Below, piece by piece: positions 16,494 through 26,774 of a stretch of DNA of 59,468 nt. Source of the stretch: Pedosphaera sp. (GTDB lineage Bacteria > Verrucomicrobiota > Verrucomicrobiia > Limisphaerales > JADLHS01). The position numbers and the translations under genes were made by a program. The stretch covers positions 1 through 59,468 of the forward strand of contig SIBJ01000016.1 in the NCBI GenBank assembly GCA_009695195.1, given 5' to 3'. The notes beneath the pieces are model-generated. The model was not told where the DNA came from, did no database searches, and saw only the letters and a list, made by a program, of their open reading frames with translations. Within the stretch, counting starts at the first letter, position 1. Each line of letters opens with the position of its first letter.

Positions 16494-17072
16494 ATGCCAG
16501 TAACAAACCAAGCCGCAGCATCGCCGTCACTCGCCGCCAACGTGAACGACATCCGCGACATCAAGCCGCCCGTGCAGATCGCGAGCGGGTGGGAATGGCT
16601 TTGGTGGGCGCTCGGCGCATTTGTCCTCGGGGCCGTGCTGTTCGCGCTGTGGAAATGGTGGCGCCGGAAGCAGACGGAAGTTCACGCCGCGCCGCCCATC
16701 CCGGCGCATGTGCGGGCGAAACAAAAGTTGCTGGAAGCGCTGGCACTCATCGCGCAGCCGAAACCGTTTGTCATCGCGGTCTCGGATATTGCGCGCGGGT
16801 ATCTTGAAGAACGATTCGAGTTTCACGCACCGGAGCGCACGACGGAGGAATTTCTGTACGAATTGCAGAACACCGATCGGCTCACCCGCGACCAGAAGGA
16901 AAACCTCGGCGAATTTCTCCAAAGCTGCGACCTGGTGAAGTTCGCGAAATACGAGCCGCGCGAACCGGAATTGCGCGATCTGCACGGCGCGGCCCTGAGA
17001 TTGGTTGAGGAAACCGAGCCGCCGGAAGTCCAGAGTCCAGAGTCCAGAGTCCGGAGTCCACAGCCGGCATGA
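16494..17072 (+). CDS. single-pass membrane protein of the Bat operon (DUF4381-like)
   Basis: The protein has 192 residues. A short N-terminal periplasmic part is followed by one membrane segment (WLWWALGAFVLGAVLFALW, residues about 27-46), a basic stop-transfer KWWRRK, and a cytosolic domain with VSDIARGYLEERFEFHAPER. This layout and position match the DUF4381-type genes between DUF58 and BatA. The last 15 residues (PEVQSPESRVRSPQPA) are encoded by a heptamer array, so the original C-terminus is probably shorter. The stop overlaps the next start (ATGA). Confidence 0.7.
   Translation: MPVTNQAAASPSLAANVNDIRDIKPPVQIASGWEWLWWALGAFVLGAVLFALWKWWRRKQTEVHAAPPIPAHVRAKQKLLEALALIAQPKPFVIAVSDIARGYLEERFEFHAPERTTEEFLYELQNTDRLTRDQKENLGEFLQSCDLVKFAKYEPREPELRDLHGAALRLVEETEPPEVQSPESRVRSPQPA
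17027..17061. repeat. heptamer array at a gene 3' end (5 x 7 bp)
   Basis: AGTCCAG three times, AGTCCGG and AGTCCAC, exactly 35 bp, lie within the last codons of the preceding gene and supply its C-terminal Ser/Pro/Arg tail. Confidence 0.9.
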
Positions 17073-18028
17073 ACTGCGCCCATCCATATTTCCTGCTGCT
17101 GCTCTTGCTGCTGCCCTTGGCCGCGTGGCTGAAGGGTCGGCGCGGCCAGCCGCCGGCCTTCGTGTACTCGTCGGTTCAACTCTTGCGCGCGGTGACGAAC
17201 GTCACGCGCGCGCGATCCGGCGGATTTCTCGCGGCACTGCGCTGGCTGGTGCTGGCGCTGTTCATCATCGCGCTGGCGCAACCGCGCTTCACCAAGTTCG
17301 ATACGACCAAGGCCACGGCGAGCGGCGTGGACATCGCGGTGGCGTTCGACATGTCCTTCAGCATGGCGGCGCCGGATTTCGCCATCCGCGGTCAACGGGT
17401 GGACCGGTTCACGATGGCGCGCGAAGTCTTGAAGCAGTTCATTGACAAGCGCCCGAACGACCGCATCGGCCTCGTGGTCTTCGGCTCGGATGCGTACGTG
17501 GCGTCGCCGCTGACGCTCGATCACGATTTCCTGTTGCAAAATCTCAACCGGCTTTACCTGCGCGCCATTGACGGGCGGCAGACGGCCATCGGCTCCGCGC
17601 TGAGCACGGCGGTGAACCGTTTGCGCGAGTTGAAGTCCAAGAGCAAGATCGTGATCCTGATGACGGACGGCCAGAACAACGCGGGCAAGGTGTCGCCGCT
17701 GACGGCCGCGGAAGCGGCGAAGGCGCTGGACGTGAAGGTTTACACCATCGGCGTCGGGCGGCGTGGCGATGCGCGGTCGCCGGAGGAGATTGACGAGGAA
17801 ACGCTGACAAAAATCGCCGACGCGACGCACGGCAAATATTATCGCGCCGACAACGCGGAAAAGTTTCAACAGATCTACGCCGAGATTGACCGGCTGGAAA
17901 AGACCGAGGCGGAGGTGAAGAAGCTAGCGCATCACACGGAACTGTTCGGGTGGTTCACGGCGGTCGGGCTGGCGGTGTTGCTGACGGAGATTGCGCTGGG
18001 GCAGACGGTTTTTAGGAGGCTGCCATGA
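17069..18028 (+). CDS. batA: BatA-type VWA protein
   Basis: The protein has 319 residues. Two N-terminal membrane segments (residues 7-21 and 53-70) precede a VWA domain with the MIDAS motif DMSFSM, the MTDGQNNAG loop, and TIGVGRRG. A C-terminal membrane segment (ELFGWFTAVGLAVLLTEIAL) follows. This topology is typical of BatA, which presents a VWA domain outside the inner membrane. Start ATG 17069 overlaps the previous stop. Confidence 0.9.
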   Translation: MNCAHPYFLLLLLLLPLAAWLKGRRGQPPAFVYSSVQLLRAVTNVTRARSGGFLAALRWLVLALFIIALAQPRFTKFDTTKATASGVDIAVAFDMSFSMAAPDFAIRGQRVDRFTMAREVLKQFIDKRPNDRIGLVVFGSDAYVASPLTLDHDFLLQNLNRLYLRAIDGRQTAIGSALSTAVNRLRELKSKSKIVILMTDGQNNAGKVSPLTAAEAAKALDVKVYTIGVGRRGDARSPEEIDEETLTKIADATHGKYYRADNAEKFQQIYAEIDRLEKTEAEVKKLAHHTELFGWFTAVGLAVLLTEIALGQTVFRRLP

Positions 18029-18030
18029 GC

Positions 18031-18470
<440 letters not shown>

Positions 18471-18476
18471 GCCAAA

Positions 18477-20198
18477 ATGAATTTCGCGCACGGACAAATC
18501 TTGTGGTTGCTGCCGGTGTTTCTGCCGGCGCTCGTGGCTTTTTTCTGGTGGGCGACGCGTGAGCGGCAGCGGGCAATGACGCAATTCATCCAGGCGCGAT
18601 TGCTGCCCGGATTGGTGTCCGGCCTTTCGCCGGTGCGACAGAAGATCCGCTACGTTTGTCTCACGCTGGCGGTCGCGCTCATCATCGTGACGCTGGCGCG
18701 GCTGCAATGGGGATTCACCTGGGAGGAATCGAAGCAGAGAGGTTTGGACATCGTGGTCGCGATTGACACGTCGAAAAGCATGTTGGCCGAGGACATCGCG
18801 CCGAACCGGCTCGCGCGCGCGAAACTGGCGGCGCTCGATCTGATGCAGCACGCGAAGTCGGATCGGCTCGGGCTGGTGGCGTTCGCGGGCAGCGCGTTTT
18901 TGCAATGCCCGCTCACGATTGATGACAACGCGTTTCGCCAGAGTGTCGAGGCATTGGACGTGAACATCATTCCGCAGGGCGGCACGGCGCTGGCCGAGGC
19001 GATCAACACAGCGCTCTCCGCGTTCAAGGAGGGCGACAACTTCAAGGTGCTCGTCGTTTTCACCGACGGCGAAGACAACGATGAAGGCGCGCTCGAGGCG
19101 GCGCAGAAGGCGGCGAAGGAAGGGATGAAGATTTTCACCATCGGCATCGGGACGGAGAAGGGCGAGGTGCTCCGCGTCAAGGACGCGAAGGGACGGATTG
19201 ATTACATCCGCGACGCCGAGGGAAACGCGGTGGCGTCACACTTGAACGAGCCGTTGCTTCAGCAAATCGCCGGAGCGACGGACGGTGGATTCTATCTCCC
19301 GCTGCGTGGCGCGAAGACGATGGACACGCTTTACGAGAACGGACTGGCGCCGCTGCCGAAATCCGAAGGGCAGGAAAAATTGGTGCGTCGGCCCAACGAG
19401 CGCTATCACTGGCCGCTATCAGCGGCGATTCTGTTGTTGTTCTTCGAGATGTTGCTGCCGGAGCGCCGCCGCGAAAAGGAACGCCGAACTCAGGTTCGGC
19501 TCGAATCAAATTCTGCGCCAGGCGACCAACGAGCCGATCAGGAGATCGGCGCTCCGACCGCCATGCTGGCGATCTTCGCTTTGCTGGCGTTGCCCAACCT
19601 CGCGCTGGCTTCGCCGGCGACCGCGCTGCGCGATTTCAACGCGGGCAATTTCGACAGCGCGTTGAAGGAATATCAGCAGGCCATGGAGAAGCAGAAGGAC
19701 GACCCGCGGTTGCAGTTCAACGCCGGTGCCGCGGCGTATCGCGCGACGAATTACGCGCTCGCGGCAAAATATTTCACCACGGCGGCCAACGCGCAGGATG
19801 TGAAATTGCAGCAGGCCGCTTACTACAATCTCGGCAACACGCAGTTCCGAGCCGGTGCGATGACGGAGGAACTGGACGCGTTGCAGGCGCAGTGGGAAGC
19901 GGCGGCGAAAAGTTTTGAGAGCGCAGTGAAGCTGGACAAAAATGACGCCGACGCGGCGCACAACCTCACGTTTGTGAAATCGGGGATTGAACAACTGAAG
20001 CAATTGCGCGAGATCGCGAAACGGATGCGCGCCGAAGCGGATCAATCGTTGCGCCGACGGGCGTATCACCGCGCGCTGGAAATCATGGAGCCGCTGGTCC
20101 AGCAAAACATCGCGGCGAAACCGTTCCAGGAATTCACCAAGAAACTGAAAAACATTGATGACATCGCGACTCCCACTCCGGCGCCTGTTCAGCCTTAG
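18477..20198 (+). CDS. BatB-BatC-like fusion (VWA + TPR)
   Basis: The frame has 573 residues. The N-terminal part (1-330) is BatB-like: membrane segments at 7-24 and 56-76, MIDAS DTSKSM, FTDGEDNDEG, and a membrane segment WPLSAAILLLFFEMLLPE. Residues about 335-360 are encoded by a REP element. Residues 363 onward begin MLAIFALLALPNLALA, a typical signal peptide for a separate BatC-like TPR protein (LRDFNAGNFDSALKEYQQ). So two genes seem fused by a repeat that removed the BatB stop. Reinitiation at ATG 19563 may still give separate products. Confidence 0.85.
   Translation: MNFAHGQILWLLPVFLPALVAFFWWATRERQRAMTQFIQARLLPGLVSGLSPVRQKIRYVCLTLAVALIIVTLARLQWGFTWEESKQRGLDIVVAIDTSKSMLAEDIAPNRLARAKLAALDLMQHAKSDRLGLVAFAGSAFLQCPLTIDDNAFRQSVEALDVNIIPQGGTALAEAINTALSAFKEGDNFKVLVVFTDGEDNDEGALEAAQKAAKEGMKIFTIGIGTEKGEVLRVKDAKGRIDYIRDAEGNAVASHLNEPLLQQIAGATDGGFYLPLRGAKTMDTLYENGLAPLPKSEGQEKLVRRPNERYHWPLSAAILLLFFEMLLPERRREKERRTQVRLESNSAPGDQRADQEIGAPTAMLAIFALLALPNLALASPATALRDFNAGNFDSALKEYQQAMEKQKDDPRLQFNAGAAAYRATNYALAAKYFTTAANAQDVKLQQAAYYNLGNTQFRAGAMTEELDALQAQWEAAAKSFESAVKLDKNDADAAHNLTFVKSGIEQLKQLREIAKRMRAEADQSLRRRAYHRALEIMEPLVQQNIAAKPFQEFTKKLKNIDDIATPTPAPVQP
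19479..19555. repeat. REP-C inverted pair at the BatB-BatC junction
   Basis: Left unit 19479-19503 (GGAACGCC, hairpin GCCGAAC-TCAG-GTTCGGC, TC). Right unit ends at 19555 (hairpin GCCGATC-AGGA-GATCGGC, then GCTCC). The units are inverted and about 80% complementary. The same family is at 36231-36300. It lies 8 bp before the internal ATG with signal peptide. Confidence 0.85.
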
Positions 20199-20664
20199 CC
20201 TGTTGCTGTTCACGTTGACGGCGGCACGCGCGCAAACCGCGGAGGATTTCTTCCACGGCGGCGCGATGTTTTATCTGTCCAACAACATCCCGGCGGCGAA
20301 GGCGGCGGTGACGAACGGGCTGCAACGGTTCCCCGACGACGTCAAACTTAAGAAGCTCGAAGAACTCCTGAACCAGCAGCAACAGTCGCAAAGCCAGCAA
20401 CAACAGCAGCAGCAGGAACAGAAGCAGGACGAACAAAAAAAAGATCAGGAGCAGAAGAAGCCCGAGCCGTCACCGCAAGATCAGAAGCCGCAGGAATCAA
20501 AAAGCGACGAGAAAAAGCCGGAGGAGCAGAAGCCAATGCAGGCGCATGCGATGACGCCCGAGGAGGCGAAACAACTGCTCGACGCGCAAAAGGGAGAGGA
20601 GCAGGTGCTGCAATTCCGGCCACAAGAGCCGAAGAATCGCGGAAAGGTCTTGAAGGATTGGTGA
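20158..20664 (+). CDS. secreted Gln/Lys-rich protein at the end of the Bat operon
   Basis: The protein has 168 residues. An N-terminal signal peptide (RRLFSLSLLLFTLTAARA, cleavage near AQT) is followed by a TPR-like start (FYLSNNIPAAKAAVTNGLQRF). A low-complexity Gln/Lys/Glu/Pro segment (residues about 73-135) comes next, then a conserved-looking tail LLDAQKGEEQVLQFRP. It is the last gene before a strong terminator. It overlaps the fusion gene and may be coupled to it. I do not recognise a named family. Confidence 0.75.
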   Translation: MTSRLPLRRLFSLSLLLFTLTAARAQTAEDFFHGGAMFYLSNNIPAAKAAVTNGLQRFPDDVKLKKLEELLNQQQQSQSQQQQQQQEQKQDEQKKDQEQKKPEPSPQDQKPQESKSDEKKPEEQKPMQAHAMTPEEAKQLLDAQKGEEQVLQFRPQEPKNRGKVLKDW

Positions 20665-20671
20665 TAACAAA

Positions 20672-20697
20672 AAAGCCGCGGCAAACGCCGCGGCTTT
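20672..20697. terminator. strong bidirectional terminator
   Basis: AAAGCCGCGGC, loop AAAC, GCCGCGGCTTT: an 11-bp perfect stem with A/T flanks on both sides, placed between the convergent Bat operon and rplI. Confidence 0.85.
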
Positions 20698-20715
20698 GAA
20701 ATTGTTTCCGTTCGC

Positions 20716-21336
20716 TTACTCGGCTTTCGCCTTGGGCTTCTTTTCGGTGCGCGGTGCGGCCTTCTCGGCCTTGGGTTTCTCCGCGGGGGCGGCCTCGACT
20801 TTTTCGGGGCGGCGGCCGCGTTTTTCGGTCCGCGGCGCTTCGGCTTTCGCATCCACCGGGACGGTTTCGACGACGGTGGCCGGCGTGGTGCTTTCGATGC
20901 GCAGCTTGAGCGTGCCTTTGACCTCGGCGTGCAGGTTCAATTCGATCTCGTATTCGCCGAGCGTCTTGATCGGGTGTTCGAGCTGGATTTTTTTCTTTTC
21001 GAGCGAGACGTCGAACTGGTGCTTCATCTCGTCGGCGATCATGCCGGACGTGACGGCGCCGAACATCTTGCCGTCTTCGCCGGCCTTGACCTTGATGACG
21101 CAGACGAGTTTCGCGAGGCCCTTGGAGAGTTCGGTCATGGTGTTGAACTCGTGGGCTTCGCGCTCGGCTCGGCGCTGGCGGAGCGATTCGAGGTGGCGCT
21201 TGTTGGCGCCGCTCACGGGGATCGCGAGGCGCTGCGGGAACAGGTAGTTGCGCGCGTAGCCGGCGGCGACGCGCACCTGGTCGGATTCACCGCCGAGGCC
21301 GACGATGTTTTGGGTGAGAATGACTTCAGTTTTCAT
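20716..21336 (-). CDS. rplI: 50S ribosomal protein L9 with C-terminal extension
   Basis: The protein has 206 residues. It begins MKTEVILTQNIVGLGGESD with the L9 N-terminal signature GYARNYLFPQRLA. The C-terminal domain ends near residue 150. About 50 further residues are Lys/Ala/Glu-rich (EKRGRRPEKVEAAP), longer than usual. It is the last gene of the prs-rplY-pth-rpsF-ssb-rplI operon. rpsR, commonly between ssb and rplI, is absent; the gap is 27 bp. Confidence 0.95.
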   Translation of the reverse strand: MKTEVILTQNIVGLGGESDQVRVAAGYARNYLFPQRLAIPVSGANKRHLESLRQRRAEREAHEFNTMTELSKGLAKLVCVIKVKAGEDGKMFGAVTSGMIADEMKHQFDVSLEKKKIQLEHPIKTLGEYEIELNLHAEVKGTLKLRIESTTPATVVETVPVDAKAEAPRTEKRGRRPEKVEAAPAEKPKAEKAAPRTEKKPKAKAE

Positions 21337-21363
21337 GGGACGTTAAATCGTTGAATCGTTAAA

Positions 21364-21822
21364 TCAGAACGGAACGTCGTCGCTCTCGGGCGGGCCGTCG
21401 CCTTCGACAGGTTCGGCGGCGGGGGCCGCAGAGGGCGTGGCCGCCGGGCGGGAGGGAGCGGGCGCACTGCCGCCGCCGCCGTCGCCACCTTTGGAGTCAA
21501 TGAACGAAAAACTTTCGAGGACGACTTTGAGTTTGCTGACCTTCTGCTTGGTATTTTTATCTTCCCAAGTGTCGAGTTTCAGCCGGCCTTCGATGAGCAG
21601 CGGGCGGCCCTTCTTCATGTATTGCGCGATGACTTCGCCCTGGCGGCCCCAAGCCTCGACGTCAATGAAGCTGACTTCCTCTTTCTTGACGCCATCTTCA
21701 CCCGTCCAGGTGCGATTGACAGCCAGACCGATCTTCGCGATCGCCGTGCCTTTGGGCGTGTAACGCAATTCGGGGTCGCGGGTCAGGTTGCCGGCGAGAA
21801 TGACTTTATTAAAACTGGCCAT
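21364..21822 (-). CDS. ssb: single-stranded DNA-binding protein
   Basis: The protein has 152 residues. The OB fold begins MASFNKVILAGNLTRDPEL, with VEAWGRQGEVIAQYMKKG in the middle. A Gly/Ala/Pro linker leads to the acidic tip DDVPF, the interaction peptide for SSB partners. It lies between rpsF and rplI, a common context. Confidence 0.96.
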   Translation of the reverse strand: MASFNKVILAGNLTRDPELRYTPKGTAIAKIGLAVNRTWTGEDGVKKEEVSFIDVEAWGRQGEVIAQYMKKGRPLLIEGRLKLDTWEDKNTKQKVSKLKVVLESFSFIDSKGGDGGGGSAPAPSRPAATPSAAPAAEPVEGDGPPESDDVPF

Positions 21823-21844
21823 AGGGCCTCCGGTTTCTGCGAGT

Positions 21845-22150
21845 TTACTTCGCGGGTTTGGGTTCGGGCGAGTTGGTGAAGATCACGCGGAACACTTCCT
21901 CGTTCAGCGCGAACTTCGCGCGCAAGGCGGCGATGGCCGCAGGCGCGAGGTTGAAAATGACGTTCGCGTAAAAACCCGCGCTGTGTTTCTTGTCGGCGAC
22001 GCGGGCGTATGCCTTGCGATCCATCTTCTGGACCGTTTCGACCTTGCCGCCGGCGGCGGTGATCTCGGCCTCGATTTTGTCGAGGGCTTCTTTGATGCCC
22101 TCTTCTTTCGCCGCCGTATTCAAGATGAACAAACCTTCGTATCGTTTCAC
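21845..22150 (-). CDS. rpsF: 30S ribosomal protein S6
   Basis: The protein has 101 residues. It begins MKRYEGLFILNT, and the middle has KMDRKAYARVADKKHSAGFY. It binds 16S rRNA together with S18. It overlaps the end of pth by 4 bp (ATGA-type overlap), so translation is probably coupled. Confidence 0.94.
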   Translation of the reverse strand: MKRYEGLFILNTAAKEEGIKEALDKIEAEITAAGGKVETVQKMDRKAYARVADKKHSAGFYANVIFNLAPAAIAALRAKFALNEEVFRVIFTNSPEPKPAK

Positions 22151-22755
22151 TTTGCTTTGCCTTCGTTGGTGGAGTCTTCAATGACTCCGTTAAATTGACT
22201 CATCGCTTTCTGCAAGCCGTGCGCCAGCCAGCATTCGATCTGGTCCGCCGCCCGCGCCAAAACTTTTTCCATCACCGCCAGCTCGCCCGCGCTCAACTTG
22301 CCGAGCACGTGGCCGGTGATTTCCCGCGCGCCGTCTTTGCGTCCGATGCCGATCCGCAATCGCGCAAACTCGCGCGAACCCAGATGCGCTTCGATGGACT
22401 CCAGCCCGTGATGTCCGCCGCTGCTGCCACTCGGACGCAACCGGACTTCTCCGAGCGGCAAATCCGCGTCGTCCATCGCCACGACCACTTTCGTCAGCGG
22501 CAACTGATAAAATTTCACCAGCGCTCCGACTGCTTCGCCGCTGGCGTTCATGAACGTCTGCGGTTCGCACAACACCACGCGTCGGCTGTCTCGTTCCGCT
22601 TTCGCGACGCGCGATTGAAACTTCTTCGCCGCGCTCCATTCGGTTCGCCAGCGTTTCGCCAGCAACTCCGCGAGCAGGAACCCGGCGTTGTGGCGCGTCT
22701 TTGCGTATTCCGCGCCGGGATTGCCCAAGCCCACGATGAGATGCCAATGCTCCAT
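22147..22755 (-). CDS. pth: peptidyl-tRNA hydrolase
   Basis: The protein has 202 residues. It has LIVGLGNPGAEYAKTRHNAG with the catalytic His, PQTFMNASGEAV, VAMDDADLPLG with the catalytic Asp, and GGHHGLESI. It recycles peptidyl-tRNA. It sits between rplY and rpsF, as in many bacteria where it neighbours rplY. Confidence 0.96.
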   Translation of the reverse strand: MEHWHLIVGLGNPGAEYAKTRHNAGFLLAELLAKRWRTEWSAAKKFQSRVAKAERDSRRVVLCEPQTFMNASGEAVGALVKFYQLPLTKVVVAMDDADLPLGEVRLRPSGSSGGHHGLESIEAHLGSREFARLRIGIGRKDGAREITGHVLGKLSAGELAVMEKVLARAADQIECWLAHGLQKAMSQFNGVIEDSTNEGKAK

Positions 22756-22803
22756 GCGCGGGATGAGCGCGGCGGCCTCCGCAACGCGGAGCCGCCGTCA
22801 AAA

Positions 22804-23616
22804 CTATTTCTTCTTCTCGGCCGGAGCCGCGGCTTTCTTGTCGCCCGCAGCAGCGGCCGCCGGAGCTTTGTCGCCGGGCTTGGCAGCAGCCTTCTCGCCG
22901 GGTTTTCCCGCCGCAGCTTTGTCGCCGGCTTTCGCGGGCGCGGCCTTGTCGCCGGGCTTCGCGGGCGCGGCACCTTCGGTGCCGTCTTCCTTCTTCTCTT
23001 TGAGCATCTCCACGTCGCCGGCGGCGGGCACGGCGGCTTCCGCGGCTTCTTCGGCTTCGGTCTTCGGCAGCGCGACGGAAATGACGGTAACTTTTTTGTC
23101 GCCCAGGATTTCGACGCCGGCGGGGGCCTTGATTTCACCGAGGTGCAGGGACTTGCCGAGTTCGAGACTGGTCACGTCCACGATGATCTGCTCGGGCAGA
23201 TCCTTGGGCAAAGCGCGGACTTTGATCTTGAACAAAACGTGTTCGAGCACGCCGCCACCGGTCTTGACGCCCGCGGCTTCGCCGATGGATTCGACGGGCA
23301 CCATGACCGTGACTTTTTCAGTCTCGGAAACTTCATGAAAATCCACGTGGAGCACCTTGCCGCTGAGCGGGTGGTGTTGAACTTCCTGCACGAGCGCGAG
23401 GCGCTTGGACTTGTCCACCGCGAGGTCCACCAGGATGTTCTCGGAGGCGGAATGATGGATGAGGTCCTCCATTTCCTTGGACACCAGCTCGAGATTTTCC
23501 GGCTTGGATTGGCCGCCGTAAACGACGGCGGGAATGCGGCCCGCGGCGCGCAGGTGTTTGACTTTACGGCCGCGCGTTTGGCTGCGCGGAAAAGCGTTCA
23601 ACAATACAGATTTCAT
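22804..23616 (-). CDS. rplY: 50S ribosomal protein L25 (CTC family)
   Basis: The protein has 270 residues. The L25 5S-rRNA-binding N-terminal domain has RSQTRGRKVKHLRAAG and IPAVVYG. A TL5/CTC beta domain follows (VLHVDFHEVSETEKVTVMVP). The last 65 residues are a repetitive Ala/Lys/Gly tail built on the word KPGDKAA or its variants. The tail length exceeds what is usual and its DNA looks prone to slippage. Confidence 0.94.
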   Translation of the reverse strand: MKSVLLNAFPRSQTRGRKVKHLRAAGRIPAVVYGGQSKPENLELVSKEMEDLIHHSASENILVDLAVDKSKRLALVQEVQHHPLSGKVLHVDFHEVSETEKVTVMVPVESIGEAAGVKTGGGVLEHVLFKIKVRALPKDLPEQIIVDVTSLELGKSLHLGEIKAPAGVEILGDKKVTVISVALPKTEAEEAAEAAVPAAGDVEMLKEKKEDGTEGAAPAKPGDKAAPAKAGDKAAAGKPGEKAAAKPGDKAPAAAAAGDKKAAAPAEKKK

Positions 23617-23640
23617 GGCAAAATTATTCCGGCAACCGCA

Positions 23641-24585
<945 letters not shown>

Positions 24586-24604
24586 AATTCAAATGTTTCC
24601 AGGT

Positions 24605-24633
24605 TAAAAAAAGAAAACCGCCCGGCCCGGGCG
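24605..24633 (-). terminator. intrinsic terminator
   Basis: On the minus strand CGCCCG-GGC-CGGGCG is followed by a T-rich run (A-rich on plus at 24605-24617). It terminates the secreted-protein gene that ends at 24701, upstream of prs. Confidence 0.7.
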
Positions 24634-24700
24634 AAAAAGCGGACGGCAATCTAACAACGCAAAGCGGCGGCGCAAGGTGATTCTCCCGCCGTCGGCGATC

Positions 24701-25489
24701 TTACTGATTCGAGAGGTCCCGCGGCGAACGGAGCGACTTGACGGGCGCCCGATTGGTGTCGCCATGCACCGACGCCGCCGCGGCCGGCGCGCCGGCGAGC
24801 GCGTCGCCGATGACGGTGATGTCGTCAATCCCGATCCATTCGTCGTTACCGTCGGAGTTGGTCGTGATCCAGCGGACCTGGACGAGCGGTTGATCGCCCG
24901 TATCGGAGGGCAGCAAGGCCACGATGGGCGTCATCAACGTCGCTAGGCTCGGCCCCGTGCTCGCATCCGGCGCGAACGCCGACGGAATGTCGGTGTAGGT
25001 CGCGTTGGTGTTGACACGATATTGGAACGCGACCGCTTGCACCGCGTTGTTCACCGCGCCGTCAATGTCCCGAAGTTTGTAACCGACGGCGATGTTCTTC
25101 TTGCCATTCGTCGTCAGATTCAACACCAGCGACGGCGCGCCGGCGGTGGCTGAACCTTTGAACGCGACCACCGGGTCCGCGAGCGTGTCGAACTCCGCGA
25201 GGCCGCCGGTGCGGAGCGTGTTGGGATTTTTCTGGTTGGCCAGAATGCTGACCGGCGTTCCCGCGCCATCGGCGGTGACGGTCTGCGGATTCACACCCGG
25301 CTTGGGAACGAGTTTGTCGCCCCGATAGCCCATGAAACCCGGCACGCCCGACCAATCGTTCTCCGTGGAGATGAGATTGGTGGCGGACCAATCCTGGACC
25401 AACGGCAGTTCCTGCGGCGTGCCATCGGCGCGCGCGACGGTGACGGTGAGGGCGGAAAATAAACTGGCGACGACGAGTTTGGTTTTCAT
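24701..25489 (-). CDS. secreted protein of unknown function
   Basis: The protein has 262 residues. The signal peptide MKTKLVVASLFSALTVTVARA is followed by a beta-rich domain, VQDWSATNLISTENDWSGVPG then RWITTNSDGNDEWIGIDDI, the latter typical of jelly-roll extracellular domains in secreted proteins of this phylum. No anchor was recognised. I cannot name a family. It stands alone with a terminator. Confidence 0.7.
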   Translation of the reverse strand: MKTKLVVASLFSALTVTVARADGTPQELPLVQDWSATNLISTENDWSGVPGFMGYRGDKLVPKPGVNPQTVTADGAGTPVSILANQKNPNTLRTGGLAEFDTLADPVVAFKGSATAGAPSLVLNLTTNGKKNIAVGYKLRDIDGAVNNAVQAVAFQYRVNTNATYTDIPSAFAPDASTGPSLATLMTPIVALLPSDTGDQPLVQVRWITTNSDGNDEWIGIDDITVIGDALAGAPAAAASVHGDTNRAPVKSLRSPRDLSNQ

Positions 25490-25626
25490 GGCGGTATTCT
25501 GGTGAAACATTGAACAGCGATTCTCTCGCTGCGAATTTATAAAACTCTGGGCCGAACCGGAACGAATCTGTCACGTCGGAAGCGTTCTGGCAATGCAGGA
25601 TGCGCCCGGCTCCCGGAACCGCAAGG

Positions 25627-26709
25627 TCAGCGCATGATCCATCCGCCGCCCACCACCAGATCATCCTGATAAAACACCGCCGCCTGACCGGGCGTGATGG
25701 CGCGCTGCGGCGTGTGCAATTTCACTTTCGCGCGCCCGTCCGGTTGCGGGGTCACGGTCGCCGACGCGCCCGGGTGATTATAACGGATCTTCGCCGTCAC
25801 CTCCATCGTCGCCGGCGGATCGGTGAATGGAATCCAATTGCACCGCTCCACTGTGAACTCGTCGCGGTCGAGCGCCGTTTCATCGCCAACGACGACGCGG
25901 TTGTTCTCCACGTCCAACTCCACCACGTAAACCGGCTTCGGCGTGGTGATGCCCAAACCCTTCCGCTGGCCGATGGTGTAAAACTCGATGCCGTCGTGAT
26001 GACCGAGCACGTGACCGTGCGCATCCACGATCTCGCCGCGATGTTTCTGCACGAGGTTCGCCGATTGGAGGAAGCCGCCGTAATTGTTGTCCGGCACGAA
26101 ACAGATTTCCATGCTCTCTTCCTTGTCGGCAGTCTTGAGATTGCAATGGCGCGCCACCTCGCGCGTATCGCTCTTCGTCTTTTCGCCGAGCGGAAACATC
26201 GCCCGCGCCAACTGGTCCTGACGTAGCGAGAACAGGAAATAACTCTGGTCCTTCCGCAAATCTTTCCCGCGCTTGAGCAGCACGCGACCATCGTCTCGCC
26301 GCTCCAACCGCGCGAAGTGTCCCGTGGCGATGAACTCCGCGCCGAGTTGCTCCGCGCGATCAATCAGCCGGCCGAACTTCAAATTCTGATTGCACATCAC
26401 GCACGGATTCGGCGTGCGACCGGCTTTGTATTCGTCCGCGAAATACTGGATGACGTGCTTCTGGAAATCTGCCGCTTCATCAATCAGGTAATACGGGATG
26501 CCGAGCTTGTGGCAGACGGAGCGCGCGTCCGTGACCGCCTGCGGCCCGCAACACTTGTCCTCCGCGCGATTCACGCAATCCTGCGGCCACAGTTTGAGCG
26601 TGATGCCGACGACGTCGTAGCCCTGCTCCAGCAACAGCGCCGCCGTCGCCGAGGAATCCACTCCTCCGCTCATGCCGCAAACGACGCGGGTTTTTTGGGG
26701 GGCTGTCAC
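25627..26709 (-). CDS. mnmA: tRNA-specific 2-thiouridylase
   Basis: The protein has 360 residues. The PP-loop is GMSGGVDSSATAALL. The catalytic cysteines lie in NPCVMCNQNLKF and SMEICFVPDNNYGGFL, with YTIGQRKGLGI. It installs the 2-thio group on U34 of Lys, Glu and Gln tRNAs. The -10 is only about 8 bp ahead of the ATG, so the mRNA may be nearly leaderless. Confidence 0.96.
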   Translation of the reverse strand: MTAPQKTRVVCGMSGGVDSSATAALLLEQGYDVVGITLKLWPQDCVNRAEDKCCGPQAVTDARSVCHKLGIPYYLIDEAADFQKHVIQYFADEYKAGRTPNPCVMCNQNLKFGRLIDRAEQLGAEFIATGHFARLERRDDGRVLLKRGKDLRKDQSYFLFSLRQDQLARAMFPLGEKTKSDTREVARHCNLKTADKEESMEICFVPDNNYGGFLQSANLVQKHRGEIVDAHGHVLGHHDGIEFYTIGQRKGLGITTPKPVYVVELDVENNRVVVGDETALDRDEFTVERCNWIPFTDPPATMEVTAKIRYNHPGASATVTPQPDGRAKVKLHTPQRAITPGQAAVFYQDDLVVGGGWIMR

Positions 26710-26717
26710 AGCCGGAC

Positions 26718-26745
26718 ATTATAGGTCGGCAGGCGGTGTGCGCAA
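26718..26745 (-). promoter_or_regulatory. mnmA promoter
   Basis: Minus strand: a perfect -10 TATAAT (plus 26718-26723), with TTGCGC (26740-26745) 16 bp upstream as a poor -35. The predicted start lies 1-3 nt before the mnmA ATG. Confidence 0.5.
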
Positions 26746-26774
26746 GGTCGCCATTTGCGCGCCCCAATCGTTCC

